64,000 bases of DNA from Bacteroidota bacterium (lineage in GTDB: Bacteria; Bacteroidota; Bacteroidia; Flavobacteriales; Flavobacteriaceae): assembly GCA_023434025.1 (NCBI GenBank), contig JAEYTL010000054.1:124001-188000 (forward strand), written 5' to 3'. Shown here in pieces: positions 1-7,367 of the stretch. The position numbers were made by a program, and so were the translations under genes. The first letter of the stretch is position 1; every line of letters begins with the position of its first letter. The notes under the pieces were generated by a model. That model did not search any database. It saw only the letters and a program-made list of their open reading frames with translations, and was not told where the DNA came from.

Positions 1-2
1 TA

Positions 3-227
3 GTTAAAGGTAAGACCAACATTTTAGTAACCTTTTTTAGTTTACTGGTCGATTTTATTTTTGATACTGGAAGTTTTAAGAATTATAGAGAAAAAGATAA
101 ATTAGTCATTCAGCTGGAAACTACCCTTATTGAACTGCTGCTTTTTAAAGTTGAAAAAAAACAGGTTGAGATTTTGGATTTGGAATTAAAAAAAATCATA
201 AAATCACCTGTAGAGCATTATCATTAA
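3..227 (+). CDS. C-terminal end of an unidentified protein (5' end outside window)
   Basis: An open frame runs in from the window start and stops at a TAA at 225-227, giving about 74 residues. The fragment is rich in Leu, Ile, Lys and Glu and looks mostly alpha-helical, including an aromatic stretch with FFSLLVDFIF. It could be the ligand-binding tail of a helical regulator such as a TetR-type protein, but no diagnostic motif is visible and I do not recognise it. It converges on thrB, which is read from the other strand. The coding call rests only on the uninterrupted frame and a plausible protein composition. Confidence 0.5.
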   Translation, partial: VKGKTNILVTFFSLLVDFIFDTGSFKNYREKDKLVIQLETTLIELLLFKVEKKQVEILDLELKKIIKSPVEHYH

Positions 228-265
228 AAACGTCATACCTTGTTTTTACAGGTAATTATTTTTTG

Positions 266-412
266 GCCACAGATTCACAGATACAGATACTAAATCAAAA
301 ATAATTTAAAAAATTAAGTACAAATTACACGTATATTGAATGCTTTGCATTCGGTTAAAGCTGTGAAATATAATTTTCCGGATAAAATATAAAAAAGCTG
401 CGCATCTGTGGC
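266..412. repeat. Intergenic inverted-repeat element between convergent genes
   Basis: The arms GCCACAGAT (266-274) and ATCTGTGGC (404-412) are perfect inverted repeats about 130 bases apart. Between them lies a compact hairpin, GAATGC-TTT-GCATTC (338-352). There is no open frame worth calling. The element fills most of the gap between the preceding protein tail and the thrB stop codon. It resembles the palindromic spacers often found between flavobacterial genes. It may act as a transcript end or be a small non-coding repeat; the similarity to other genomes is from memory, not searched. Confidence 0.5.
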
Positions 413-449
413 TAACTAATAATGCACTACGGGTAAAAATCATAACTAT

Positions 450-1370
450 TTACATCACCTTGACTCCAATATCACCTACCTTAGAGACGTATACATCAAA
501 ACCAATTCCGGTTTTACTATAAATTTCTTTGATTTGCCGGGCAACGTTTTCAGCAATTTGTTCTCCTTTGCACAACGCAAAAACAGAAGGGCCGGAACCC
601 GAAATGCCGCAACCCAACGCTTCATTTTCCATAGCAGTTTTTTTGACCAAATCAAATTTCGGAATTAGGCCTTTTCGATAGGGTTCGGCTATCACATCCT
701 GTAGAGAACGACTCATTAAACCGTAATCCTCGGTATAAAGTCCGCTGATGAATCCTCCCAGATTTCCCCATTGTGTTATGGCTGTTTTAAGTGGAATCTC
801 TTTTGGTAAAACCTTTCTTGCTTCAGCTGTTTTCACTTCAATATGCGGATGAATAATCGTAACATATAGTTCTTTCGGACTTTTAATCGTAATCACTTCC
901 AACGGTTCATAGCCGCGAACTAATGTAAATCCGCCTAAAATGGCCGGAGCCACATTATCAGCATGATAGCTACCGCTGGCTAACCATTCACCTTCCATGG
1001 CAAATGTAATTAACTCGTTTCGTTGCAGTGGATTGCCTAAAATTTCATTGATTCCCATGACTATTCCCGCCGCACTGGCCGCACTGCTTCCGATACCGCT
1101 TCCGGCTTTGATTTTTTTATGGATTTCAACTTCAAATCCAGCATCAGAATTCAAATGATTCAGCATTGCCATTCCGGCCACGCCTGCCACGTTTTTTTCG
1201 ATTTCCAACGGCAAATCGGCTCCGGTTATTTTGGTAATCCGAAGCCCTCTTTTATCGGTTTTCCGGATAATCATTTCGTCGCCTATACCTTCCAAGCATA
1301 AACCCAATACGTCGAAACCACAGGATAAATTGGCTACCGTGGCGGGGCAGAAGATTTTTATTTCATTCAT
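450..1370 (-). CDS. thrB: Homoserine kinase
   Basis: Phosphorylates L-homoserine with ATP to O-phosphohomoserine, the penultimate step of threonine synthesis, in the cytoplasm. The 306-residue length fits the family. The GHMP-kinase phosphate loop is seen as GSGIGSSAASA at residues 90-100, and the N-terminus IKIFCPATVANLSCGFD is typical of homoserine kinases. A Gly-rich C-terminal motif, GCGISGSGPSVFAL, is also present. The gene lies 91 bases downstream of thrA on the same strand and is probably cotranscribed with it. The usual third gene, threonine synthase thrC, does not follow; a convergent gene does. Confidence 0.95.
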   Translation of the reverse strand: MNEIKIFCPATVANLSCGFDVLGLCLEGIGDEMIIRKTDKRGLRITKITGADLPLEIEKNVAGVAGMAMLNHLNSDAGFEVEIHKKIKAGSGIGSSAASAAGIVMGINEILGNPLQRNELITFAMEGEWLASGSYHADNVAPAILGGFTLVRGYEPLEVITIKSPKELYVTIIHPHIEVKTAEARKVLPKEIPLKTAITQWGNLGGFISGLYTEDYGLMSRSLQDVIAEPYRKGLIPKFDLVKKTAMENEALGCGISGSGPSVFALCKGEQIAENVARQIKEIYSKTGIGFDVYVSKVGDIGVKVM

Positions 1371-1461
1371 TTTTTATGAGTTACTGAGTAGCTGAGACGC
1401 TGAGCGGCGAAGTGAAATTCTGAGGTAAAAAACTCAGCCAATCAGTGTCTTAGGTACTCTA
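1371..1461. repeat. thrA-thrB spacer with repeated CTGAG words
   Basis: The 91-base spacer contains CTGAG at 1384, 1392 and 1400, spaced exactly 8 bases apart, again at 1420, and the inverted word CTCAG at 1433. This gives scope for a hairpin between the two halves. No frame is open through it. It may be a processing or attenuation site between the two cistrons, or simply a decayed intergenic repeat. Confidence 0.35.
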
Positions 1462-3909
1462 TTAAACATTTCCAATCCGTATCACATCCGCAAAAATTCC
1501 CGAAGCCGTGACAGCTGCACCGGCACCGGCACCTTTAATGATTAACGGTTGATCTGTATAGCGGTCAGTAAAGAACTCTACGATATTGTCTTTTCCTTCC
1601 AGGTTGTAAAACGGACTTTCTTTCGGAATAAATTGCAGACCTACACCGGCTTTTCCGTTATCAAATTTAGCTACAAATTTCAAACGGCAATCCTTTTCTC
1701 TGGCTTCTTTCAACAGATTTTCAAAGTGAGCCGCGTGTTTGAGGAGTGATTTAAAAAAATCGTCATTGTTGGTCGTTTTCATGCATTCTTCGGGTAAAAA
1801 GGAACTATTTTCAATATCTTCCATTTCCATCTGATAACCGCTTTCGCGAATCAGAATCAGAATTTTCCGGGCTACATCGATACCGCTTAGATCAATTTTA
1901 GGATCAGGTTCAGTAAAACCTTGTACACCGGCTTCTTTTACCACATCGTGAAAGCTGTAGCTTTCACTGAAATTGTTAAAAATAAAGTTCAGACTTCCCG
2001 ATAAAACGGCTTGGATTTTATGAATACGGTCACCGGAAGCAATCAGTAATTTTAAGGTGTCAATTATCGGCAATCCTGCTCCTACATTGGTTTCAAACAA
2101 AAAGGGAGCATTGTATTTTCGCGACAAACGTTTTAAATTCAGGTAATTTTGGTATTCCGAAGAGCACGCAATTTTGTTACAGGTGACTACTGCAATGTTT
2201 TTTCTGAGATAATGCTCATAGGTTTTGGAAACTTCGGCATTGGCTGTAATATCTACAAAAATGCTGTTGCGGAGATTAAGTGCTTTGGTTTTTTCGATGA
2301 AATCAGTTTTAGATGCTTTTTCACCATTTTCCAAAATTGTTTTCCAGTCCTTTAAAACAATTCCGTCTTCCTCAAAAATCATTTTTCTCGAATTGGAAAG
2401 AGCAATAACCCGAAGGTTTATCTTTAAATTTTCTTTTAAGAATTTCTTTTGCTGATGAATTTGTTCAATGAATTTTTCACCGACATTTCCAACACCCGTT
2501 ACAAACAAGTTCAGCTGTTTGGTTTGTTCTTCAAAAAAGCGTTCATGTAAGGTATTCAATGCTTTTTTAACATCATTTTTGTTGATGACCACCGAAATAT
2601 TACGCTCAGAAGCCCCTTGGGCAATGGCCCGGATATTCACGTTGTTTTTACCCAATGCACTGAACATTTTGCCGCTGATTCCCTGGTGGTTTTTCATTTG
2701 TTCACCCACTAATGCCAGGATACATAAATCTTTTTCAACCACACACGGATTTATTTTCTGTTGGGTAATTTCCAGTTCAAACATTTTGTCGATGACTGTT
2801 TTAGCCGTATCGGCATCGGCATTCAGAATCCCGATGCAAATAGAATGTTCCGAAGAAGCCTGGGTGATAAAAATAACGTTAATCGAATGGGTTGAAAGCA
2901 CTTCAAACAATCGTTTGGAAACACCGGCAATACCTATCATTCCTGGACCTTCTAAGGTAATCAGGCTGATTTGATCAATATGCGAAATTCCTTTTATCGG
3001 ATTGCCGTTCAGGTTGGATTGAGACGAAATATATGTACCAACCGCTTCCGGTTCAAATGTATTTTTTATCCAAATCGGAATGTTTTTGCTCAAAACCGGT
3101 TGTATAGTGGGCGGATAAAGTACTTTGGCACCAAAATGCGATAATTCCATCGCTTCTTCATACGTGATTTTTTCAATAGGCAGGGCTTGCTGTACAATTT
3201 TCGGATTGGCGGTAAACATACCATTTACATCCGTCCAAATTTCCAAAGCTTCTGCCTCCAAAGCTCCAGCTACAATGGCGGCAGTATAATCTGAACCGCC
3301 CCGGCCTAGTGTGGTTGTATTGTTGCTCATTGACGATGCAATAAAACCGGGAATTACAGTTACTTGCGTAGCATTTTCTGGAAAATAATTGCGAATATTT
3401 TTGTTGGTGAGTTCAAAATAAACTTCCGCTTTTCCAAAATTATTATTGGTTTTGATGAGTTCACGGCTATCTTTAAAACTACTGTTGGCAACTTTTTGTT
3501 TCATGGCTTCTGCAATGATGTAAGAAGAAAGTAACTCTCCGAAACTTACAATCATATCCGAAGTCCGGGCGGTTAATTCACCCAGTAAATAGCAACCATC
3601 CAGTAACGTTTCCAAAAAGGATATATTCTTTTTGCAATAATGCAATAAAGCCGTTTGTTCGCTGGGAGGAATCAATTCTTTAATGGCTTCGAGGTGTTTC
3701 TTCTCAATCTGTAAAACAATATCACGGTAGGAATCATCTTTTGATGCGGCTTTTTGAGCTGCCGATATGAGCAGGTCGGTTACGCCGCTAAAAGCCGAAA
3801 CAGTAACAATCAGGAAGTCTTCGGTTGATTTTTGTTGGACAATTTTGAGAACTAACCTGATATTTTGAGCATTGGCAACCGAAGTTCCGCCAAATTTTAG
3901 TACCTTCAT
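1462..3909 (-). CDS. thrA: Bifunctional aspartate kinase / homoserine dehydrogenase I
   Basis: Catalyses the first and third steps of the aspartate pathway towards threonine and methionine: phosphorylation of aspartate, and NAD(P)H-dependent reduction of aspartate semialdehyde to homoserine. The 815-residue length matches the fused enzyme. The aspartokinase N-terminus MKVLKFGGTSVANAQNIR and the GRGGSDYTAA loop are present. Two regulatory ACT regions follow at about 310-455 (LITLEGPGMIGIAGV and LCILALVGEQM). The dehydrogenase Rossmann motif FVTGVGNVGEKF is near residue 467, and a GVQGFTEPDPKIDLSG motif lies further on. ACT domains of such fusions usually mediate threonine inhibition. It is the first structural gene after the leader ORF at 3988-4092 and precedes thrB. 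Confidence 0.96.
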   Translation of the reverse strand: MKVLKFGGTSVANAQNIRLVLKIVQQKSTEDFLIVTVSAFSGVTDLLISAAQKAASKDDSYRDIVLQIEKKHLEAIKELIPPSEQTALLHYCKKNISFLETLLDGCYLLGELTARTSDMIVSFGELLSSYIIAEAMKQKVANSSFKDSRELIKTNNNFGKAEVYFELTNKNIRNYFPENATQVTVIPGFIASSMSNNTTTLGRGGSDYTAAIVAGALEAEALEIWTDVNGMFTANPKIVQQALPIEKITYEEAMELSHFGAKVLYPPTIQPVLSKNIPIWIKNTFEPEAVGTYISSQSNLNGNPIKGISHIDQISLITLEGPGMIGIAGVSKRLFEVLSTHSINVIFITQASSEHSICIGILNADADTAKTVIDKMFELEITQQKINPCVVEKDLCILALVGEQMKNHQGISGKMFSALGKNNVNIRAIAQGASERNISVVINKNDVKKALNTLHERFFEEQTKQLNLFVTGVGNVGEKFIEQIHQQKKFLKENLKINLRVIALSNSRKMIFEEDGIVLKDWKTILENGEKASKTDFIEKTKALNLRNSIFVDITANAEVSKTYEHYLRKNIAVVTCNKIACSSEYQNYLNLKRLSRKYNAPFLFETNVGAGLPIIDTLKLLIASGDRIHKIQAVLSGSLNFIFNNFSESYSFHDVVKEAGVQGFTEPDPKIDLSGIDVARKILILIRESGYQMEMEDIENSSFLPEECMKTTNNDDFFKSLLKHAAHFENLLKEAREKDCRLKFVAKFDNGKAGVGLQFIPKESPFYNLEGKDNIVEFFTDRYTDQPLIIKGAGAGAAVTASGIFADVIRIGNV

Positions 3910-3944
3910 ATAATAAACAGTTAACGTAAGAATAAAGATTTTAA

Positions 3945-3964
3945 CTTACTCATCAGAGTAAATA
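3945..3964 (-). promoter_or_regulatory. Hairpin between the Thr leader ORF and thrA
   Basis: Read on the minus strand, TTACTC-TGAT-GAGTAA forms a perfect 6-bp stem with a 4-base loop. It lies between the leader stop codon and the thrA start, and an upstream AAC can pair with GTT across a bulge. It is followed by an A/T-rich stretch without a clean T-run. It is a candidate second structure of the attenuator; whether it terminates transcription cannot be judged by eye. Confidence 0.35.
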
Positions 3965-3987
3965 AAGTTTAGGATGATATGTGAAAA

Positions 3988-4092
3988 TTATACCCCGAAT
4001 GGGGTTGTAGTTGTAGTAGATGGGCCAAAAGAGAACCCGTTCAACGAATTGAAAAAAGGGATTGAATAATATGTCTTATTTTGTGATTCCAT
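3988..4092 (-). CDS. Threonine-rich leader peptide of the thrAB operon (probable attenuator)
   Basis: A 34-codon ORF starts with ATG at 4092 and ends with TAA at 3988, 78 bases before thrA on the same strand. Residues 26-30 are five consecutive threonines encoded ACT ACA ACT ACA ACC. The peptide ends SFGP, S, the Thr run, then PFGV. The last codons form a perfect hairpin, ACCCC-ATTC-GGGGT (3992-4005), followed by TATAATTTTC. An upstream GGGTT could compete for pairing with AACCC. A run of codons for the pathway's end product just before its biosynthetic genes is the hallmark of ribosome-mediated attenuation, as known for E. coli thrL. The peptide sequence is otherwise unlike thrL and has no isoleucine run. 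A longer frame opens at 4248, but the ATG at 4092 fits the promoter box at 4099-4106. Confidence 0.75.
   Translation of the reverse strand: MESQNKTYYSIPFFNSLNGFSFGPSTTTTTPFGV
3992..4005 (-). promoter_or_regulatory. Attenuator-like hairpin at the end of the Thr leader
   Basis: On the minus strand ACCCC-ATTC-GGGGT folds into a perfect 5-bp GC-rich stem with a 4-base loop, followed by TATAATTTTC. Its 5' arm overlaps the fifth Thr codon and the Pro codon. A ribosome stalled on the Thr codons would therefore cover it and prevent folding. That would couple Thr-tRNA charging to read-through into thrA; the mechanism is inferred. Confidence 0.5.
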
Positions 4093-4098
4093 CTTAAA

Positions 4099-4106
4099 CA
4101 AATGTA
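4099..4106 (-). promoter_or_regulatory. -7 promoter box for the thr leader/operon
   Basis: TACATTTG on the minus strand is an exact match to the Bacteroidetes -7 consensus TAnnTTTG. It ends six bases before the leader ATG, so the transcript would start at or next to the start codon, making the leader nearly leaderless. No clear -33 TTG is seen at the expected distance. Confidence 0.5.
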
Positions 4107-4180
4107 ATAAATTTACCTTATTGAAAAATAAAATGTAAACTTTTACGAATATTTTAAAAATAGTTATATTCTGATAACAG

Positions 4181-5698
4181 ATGAAGATTTTTACAGCTGA
4201 AAAAACCAGGGAACTTGACAAATTGACAATTGAATTGCAACGAATCACTTCAACAGAACTGATGGAAAGAGCTGCTTTGCAGGCTTTTTTGTGGTTAGTT
4301 AACCATTTTCAGGATAAAAAGACCGTCTATCATATTTTTTGTGGCGTGGGAAATAATGGTGGTGACGGATTGGTCATTGCCCGGTTGCTGAAACAAAATT
4401 ATTTTGATGTTCATGTGTATGTTGTTCCGTTTAGTGAAAATTATTCTACTGATTTTTCTGTTAATTTGGAGCGGTTGAAAGAATACAATGTTACGTATGA
4501 GTTTATTCGGGAAGGTTCTGCCTTTCCGGATATTGCTGAAAGCCATATTCTTGTTGATGCTGTTTTTGGCATCGGCTTGACCCGTGAAATGGATCATTGG
4601 CTCCAGGTTTTGATTCAAAAAATCAATTATCATGCTGCGTTCAAAGTGGCCATCGATGTTCCTTCCGGATTATTTTTGCACCAGAAAACAACGGTTGCCA
4701 TTCAATCGGATGTAGTGCTGACGTTTCAATTGCCCAAATTGGCTTTTTATCTTCCGGATAATGAGATTTTTATTAAAGAGATCGTTTTGCTACCCATTGA
4801 TTTGGATGAAAAAGTGATGAAAACCATGCTGACCCATCAGTATTACATCGATTGGAATGAAATTAAAAAGCGATACAAGCCCATTTCAAGGTTTTCACAC
4901 AAAGGAACCCAGGGACATGTATTGCTTGTTGGCGGATGTTATGGCAAAATAGGGGCAATGGTTCTGGCTTCGCAGGCTGCTTTGCGTTCCGGTTGTGGGC
5001 TGGCAACCGTTTTTGTGCCGAAATGCGGTTATGAAATTTTACAAACCACCACGCCCGAAGCTATGGTGATTACAGATGAAAACTTTGATAAGATAACTAA
5101 CGTCTCTTTTGATCTCATGCCCAAGTCGATTGGAATCGGAATGGGCATGGGACAGTCGGAAGATACTGCCACAGCATTTTATCAATTTTTAAAAACAAAT
5201 TCTGTTCCGTTAGTGGTAGATGCTGACGGATTGAACATACTTTCAGAACATCAGGACTGGTTGAGTTTACTGCCTAAAAATTCCATTTTGACCCCGCATC
5301 CCAAAGAGTTGGAGAGGCTGATCGGGCCATGGAAAGACGACTTTGAAAAAATAGAGAAAACCATACAACTGGCACAAAAATACCAAGCGGTGGTTTTAAT
5401 CAAAGGAGCTTTTACCTTGCTTATCGATGGAAAAAATGTGTATGTCAATTCATCCGGGAATCAGGCTTTAGCCACCGGAGGGAGCGGTGATGTATTGTCG
5501 GGAATCATAGCCAGTTTCAGAGCTCAGGGGTATTCAGCAGTTGATTCGGCACTATTAGGCGTTTATTTTCACGGTAAAACAGCAGATCTTGCGATGAAGG
5601 ACATGGGGTATGAAGGTTTTATTGCTTCCGATATAATCAACTATTTAGGAAAGGTATTTCTGGAACTAAAGGTTTTATTGAACCGCAGAGAGCATTAA
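4181..5698 (+). CDS. nnr: Bifunctional NAD(P)H-hydrate epimerase / ADP-dependent dehydratase
   Basis: Repairs damaged nicotinamide cofactors. The N-terminal YjeF_N domain epimerises R- to S-NAD(P)HX, and the C-terminal ribokinase-like domain dehydrates S-NAD(P)HX using ADP. The 505-residue length is right for the fused enzyme. The N-domain signature GVGNNGGDGLVIARLL is at about 55-70, and the C-domain phosphate loop GGSGDVLSG is near 431-439. The start MKIFTAEKTRELD is typical. It diverges from the thr leader with about 88 bases between start codons, so the two promoters share this gap. Confidence 0.93.
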   Translation: MKIFTAEKTRELDKLTIELQRITSTELMERAALQAFLWLVNHFQDKKTVYHIFCGVGNNGGDGLVIARLLKQNYFDVHVYVVPFSENYSTDFSVNLERLKEYNVTYEFIREGSAFPDIAESHILVDAVFGIGLTREMDHWLQVLIQKINYHAAFKVAIDVPSGLFLHQKTTVAIQSDVVLTFQLPKLAFYLPDNEIFIKEIVLLPIDLDEKVMKTMLTHQYYIDWNEIKKRYKPISRFSHKGTQGHVLLVGGCYGKIGAMVLASQAALRSGCGLATVFVPKCGYEILQTTTPEAMVITDENFDKITNVSFDLMPKSIGIGMGMGQSEDTATAFYQFLKTNSVPLVVDADGLNILSEHQDWLSLLPKNSILTPHPKELERLIGPWKDDFEKIEKTIQLAQKYQAVVLIKGAFTLLIDGKNVYVNSSGNQALATGGSGDVLSGIIASFRAQGYSAVDSALLGVYFHGKTADLAMKDMGYEGFIASDIINYLGKVFLELKVLLNRREH

Positions 5699-5789
5699 GA
5701 AATTTACAAAGAAAAAGACTTCAATTTTATATCCGGCACACAGGAGGATTGTTGTGCGGGAGTTAAAAATTCTAAACGATTAAGGAATT

Positions 5790-5832
5790 AAGGTTCATTA
5801 AGATTTACTAATTGCTCAGCTTAATGAACCTT
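5790..5832. terminator. Inverted repeat between convergent nnr and the TlpA-type lipoprotein gene
   Basis: AAGGTTCATTAAG (5790-5802) and CTTAATGAACCTT (5820-5832) are perfect 13-base arms with a 17-base loop, partly extended outward by AAGGAATT and AATTTCTT. It lies between two convergent genes, so it could end transcripts from both sides. There is no strong T-run, so it may be an intergenic repeat and not a classic terminator. Confidence 0.5.
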
Positions 5833-5864
5833 CAATTTCTTAAATGGTAAAAAAATGATTTTAA

Positions 5865-7244
5865 TTACAGCCCGATTTCTTTCAATAACTCTTTTAATTC
5901 AGGATCAGAAGGTCTTGGGGCGTCAGCATTTACAATTTTACCTTCAGTATCAATCAGGATAAAGCGTGGAATGCCGTCGATAGCATATTTTTTTACAAAA
6001 TCTGAATTCCAATTGTTGTCGGCAAACAATTGAATCCCTTTTAATTCTTTATCGGCTACCATTTTTTTCCATTTTTCGCGGTCTTTTTTATCATCAATCG
6101 AAATACTGACAAATTCGATATTTTTTCCGTGGTATTCTTTTTCCGCTTCTTTCAGGGCCGGAATTTCACCAATACAGGGACCACACCAGGTAGCCCAGAC
6201 ATCAACGTAAACAAATTTTCCTTTTAAGCTTTCCAGCGACGTTTTTCCGCCATTTATATTTTCATAATCAAAAGCAGGCGAGGGCGAACCTTTTACCAGG
6301 TTTTTTACAATTTCAAATTTTTCGGTTAAGCGTTCTTTAAATTTTTCATCGATCGAATAACTTAGCATTTCTTTATAAACAGCTTCTAAATTTGGAGTAG
6401 AATTGTTTAATTCATAAAACATGTTTTTTACCAGTTCACTCTGAATAGTTTTGCTTTTAACCGTTTTTAAGAATGTAAACCCTCTTTCAACCGGTGTTTG
6501 GGTTGAATCTGCAGTTGCGTACATTTTGTCGGAAAAGAAACTGCCGCACAGAGCACGGTAAGAACTGGAAAAATAATATAATTCTTCATTGTCCACAGAA
6601 AAATCATCAGCTAGTTTCGGAAAGTCATCCGAAGCTTTAAAGCCTCTGTCATCATTAAAATAGCCATAATATTGAGGGTATTGTTCGTATAATTTTAAAG
6701 TAAAATTTTCAGCTTCTGATTTTTCATATTTAACAAAATCTGCATTGGAGAGTTTAGCATCATCCAGCGATTTTAAAACCGCTTTTTTGTAAGCTTTATT
6801 TTTTTTAATAAATGCCTTTTCATCTAATGAATACAGTTTTCGGAGATTATCCATATCATCTAATTTTCCGTAAACAGAATCAATAATCTGATTTTTTTTC
6901 AAAATAAAATTATTTTCTTCTGAGCCGGTTCCTTTAAAAATAAAGGTATTTTTAAAATCGGCGGCATTGTTTTCAACATTCAGATTGACCCCGCTTTCTA
7001 AATATAAATACTTTTGTTTTTCATCACTTAAAACCAATGTGTAAAGCCCTTTGTAATTCAATTGAAGCGTGTCTGAAAAGGTTCCGTCCGAGTTAAGATT
7101 GATTTCTTTTGAAAAGTTTATCCCTTCTAACCGGATGGTTTTTTCATCAAAATTTGAAATTTTACCCGAAAGGGTTGTGGCAACCTCTTTGTCCTGACAG
7201 GAAATAAAGCAGGTTAAACTTAATAAAGCAATAATTTTTTTCAT
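5865..7244 (-). CDS. TlpA-type thioredoxin-fold lipoprotein
   Basis: A 459-residue envelope protein. The N-terminus MKKIIALLSLTCFISC is a lipoprotein signal with the acylated Cys at 16. A beta-rich region with TLSGKISNF resembles the DUF4369-like N-domains of Bacteroidetes thioredoxin proteins. A long helical middle follows, and the C-terminal TlpA/AhpC domain carries the redox motif WCGPC at residues 353-357 (context VDVWATWCGPCIGE). It probably reduces or oxidises protein disulfides at the membrane surface; the partner is unknown. It is a single gene, flanked by a convergent neighbour and by divergent hutH. Confidence 0.88.
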   Translation of the reverse strand: MKKIIALLSLTCFISCQDKEVATTLSGKISNFDEKTIRLEGINFSKEINLNSDGTFSDTLQLNYKGLYTLVLSDEKQKYLYLESGVNLNVENNAADFKNTFIFKGTGSEENNFILKKNQIIDSVYGKLDDMDNLRKLYSLDEKAFIKKNKAYKKAVLKSLDDAKLSNADFVKYEKSEAENFTLKLYEQYPQYYGYFNDDRGFKASDDFPKLADDFSVDNEELYYFSSSYRALCGSFFSDKMYATADSTQTPVERGFTFLKTVKSKTIQSELVKNMFYELNNSTPNLEAVYKEMLSYSIDEKFKERLTEKFEIVKNLVKGSPSPAFDYENINGGKTSLESLKGKFVYVDVWATWCGPCIGEIPALKEAEKEYHGKNIEFVSISIDDKKDREKWKKMVADKELKGIQLFADNNWNSDFVKKYAIDGIPRFILIDTEGKIVNADAPRPSDPELKELLKEIGL

Positions 7245-7264
7245 TACGTAATTGTTTAGTTTTC

Positions 7265-7272
7265 CAAAAGTA
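7265..7272 (-). promoter_or_regulatory. -7 promoter box for the TlpA-type lipoprotein gene
   Basis: TACTTTTG on the minus strand matches TAnnTTTG exactly and lies 20 bases before the ATG at 7244. No convincing -33 TTG is seen. Confidence 0.4.
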
Positions 7273-7326
7273 GGGAATTCAATTCATAATTTGTTATTAA
7301 AAAAACCACAATTGTTTTGCTTTTAT

Positions 7327-7338
7327 GCAAACGTTTGC
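7327..7338. promoter_or_regulatory. 12-bp palindrome GCAAACGTTTGC upstream of hutH (operator candidate)
   Basis: A perfect palindrome with a central CG lies 30 bases before the hutH ATG. Its right half supplies AACGTTTGC, which resembles the -7 element TAnnTTTGC. The form is that of LacI/PurR-family operators, whose known E. coli PurR core is the same 12 bases. Here it more likely serves a LacI-type regulator of this organism. It could also act on the divergent lipoprotein gene. Confidence 0.5.
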
Positions 7339-7367
7339 GGAATTTTGAAAATTCAACCAAGCAATAA

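Noticed and set aside
3974..4069. 31-codon plus-strand ORF antisense to the Thr leader
   Set aside because: It is the reverse complement of the leader's Thr run (Val run), short, and does not precede a matching gene; the minus-strand reading explains it.
4093..4248. Longer minus-strand ORF starting at 4248 that includes the Thr leader
   Set aside because: It overlaps the nnr start and the promoter box at 4099-4106 places the transcript start near the ATG at 4092.
7327..7338. A true PurR operator before hutH
   Set aside because: The core matches the E. coli PurR consensus, but PurR of that type is not expected in Bacteroidetes and purine control of hutH has no support; only a LacI-type operator is proposed.
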